A DNA stretch of 45,338 nt, taken from assembly GCF_022340605.1 (NCBI RefSeq), contig NZ_JAJDNQ010000004.1, positions 1 through 45,338 on the forward strand. The letters are read 5' to 3'. How positions within the stretch are numbered: position 1 is the first letter of the stretch; every line of letters starts with the position of its first letter. Below the pieces are notes generated by a model. It was not told the DNA's origin and ran no database searches. It was given only the letters and a program-made list of their open reading frames with translations. Below are positions 45,121-45,338 of this stretch, one piece after another. A program made the translations under genes and the position numbers. The stretch comes from Thiohalocapsa sp. Its GTDB lineage: Bacteria > Pseudomonadota > Gammaproteobacteria > Chromatiales > Chromatiaceae.

Positions 45121-45338
45121 GTCGGGGGCGAGACGCCCCCGCTCCCAGTTGCCGGCGAGACGCCGGCGCTCCCGGTTGCCGGCGAGACGCCGGCGCTCCC
45201 GGTTGCCGGCGAGACGCCGGCGCTCCCAGTTGCCGGCGAGACGCCGGCGCTCCCGGTTGCCGGCGAGACGCCGGCGCTCCCGGTTGCCGGCGAGACGCCG
45301 GCGCTCCCGGTTGCCGGCGAGACGCCGGCGCTCCGACT
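45121..45338. repeat. 27-bp tandem array of hairpins, cut by the window end
   Basis: Units starting at 45148, 45175, 45202, 45229, 45256, 45283 and 45310 read GTTGCCGGCGAGACGCCGGC followed by GCTCCCG, differing only by A/G before GTT. Each contains the perfect hairpin GCCGGCG-AGA-CGCCGGC. An eighth, edge unit (45121-45147) has GGGGGCG-AGA-CGCCCCC in the same place, so its stem changed on both sides together. No spacers of differing sequence exist, so it is not CRISPR. The array runs to the window edge and its full length is unknown. Confidence 0.9.

Noticed and set aside
45121..45338. CRISPR array
   Set aside because: Regular 27-bp period, but no variable spacers between repeats; every base belongs to the repeat.

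Overview
The window looks like chromosome of a high-GC gammaproteobacterium. The evidence is gene content and order typical of that class: mnmA-hflD followed on the same strand by purB, holC-pepA divergent from an lpt gene, cysM-rlmD beside a BarA/GacS-like Hpt domain, plus AcnA, Cca and LPS-export genes of a Gram-negative cell. GATCCC- and GTTGTC-type intergenic hexamers and 'GTGGGAGCG' palindromes made me think of Chromatiales/Ectothiorhodospiraceae-like genomes, but that is an inference from memory and I do not name a genus.

Region 1 (1 to about 11.9 kb) is accessory, sparse and decayed. It starts with a frameshifted fragment that may be a transposase. It then holds a long LVIVD-repeat secreted protein and a very large sulfotransferase / coiled-coil / double glycosyltransferase protein, both on the minus strand. 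This pair is bracketed by related inverted 23-bp sequences (436-458 and 6935-6957). Beyond it lie about 1.5 kb without a recognisable gene, a katG (catalase-peroxidase) remnant with an internal stop, a secreted serine hydrolase of the beta-lactamase family, a 46-codon SnoaL-like stub, and a secreted protein of unknown function.

Region 2 (12 to 33.8 kb) is compact housekeeping chromosome. In order it holds holC and pepA (minus); lptG (plus); a small ORF overlapping a stand-alone Hpt protein (minus); then cysM, rlmD, a CYTH protein, a coiled-coil PD-(D/E)XK-like protein and a family-5 binding lipoprotein (plus); a DUF2939 protein (minus); and the run cca, PH-domain protein, family-3 binding protein, terC, ydcF-like (plus, the last three overlapping). 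A uracil-DNA-glycosylase-like remnant precedes lptF, which sits about 11 kb from lptG instead of next to it. A MerR-type regulator with a CxC...CxxC tail follows, then a fused HisHF enzyme of the eukaryotic HIS7 type and a ClpP-fold lipoprotein. A convergent minus-strand set comes next: EamA transporter, small protein, secretin-like protein.

Region 3 (33.8 to 45.3 kb) holds an OmpA-family protein (plus) sharing a strong bidirectional terminator with purB. The minus-strand series mnmA, hflD, acnA, a PEP-CTERM-like protein and purB follows, with REP-like palindromes in its gaps. After that come an internally deleted Uma2 gene, a ZnT9-like cation efflux protein (plus) and an intact Uma2 nuclease-like gene (minus). 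The window ends inside a 27-bp tandem array of hairpins whose first unit carries compensatory stem changes.

I found no rRNA, tRNA, CRISPR array or intact transposase. The points I consider most worth following are the eukaryotic-type HisHF, the sulfotransferase-glycosyltransferase giant with its LVIVD neighbour, the detached BarA-type Hpt domain, the separated lptF/lptG, the MerR protein with a putative metal-binding tail, and the hairpin arrays.
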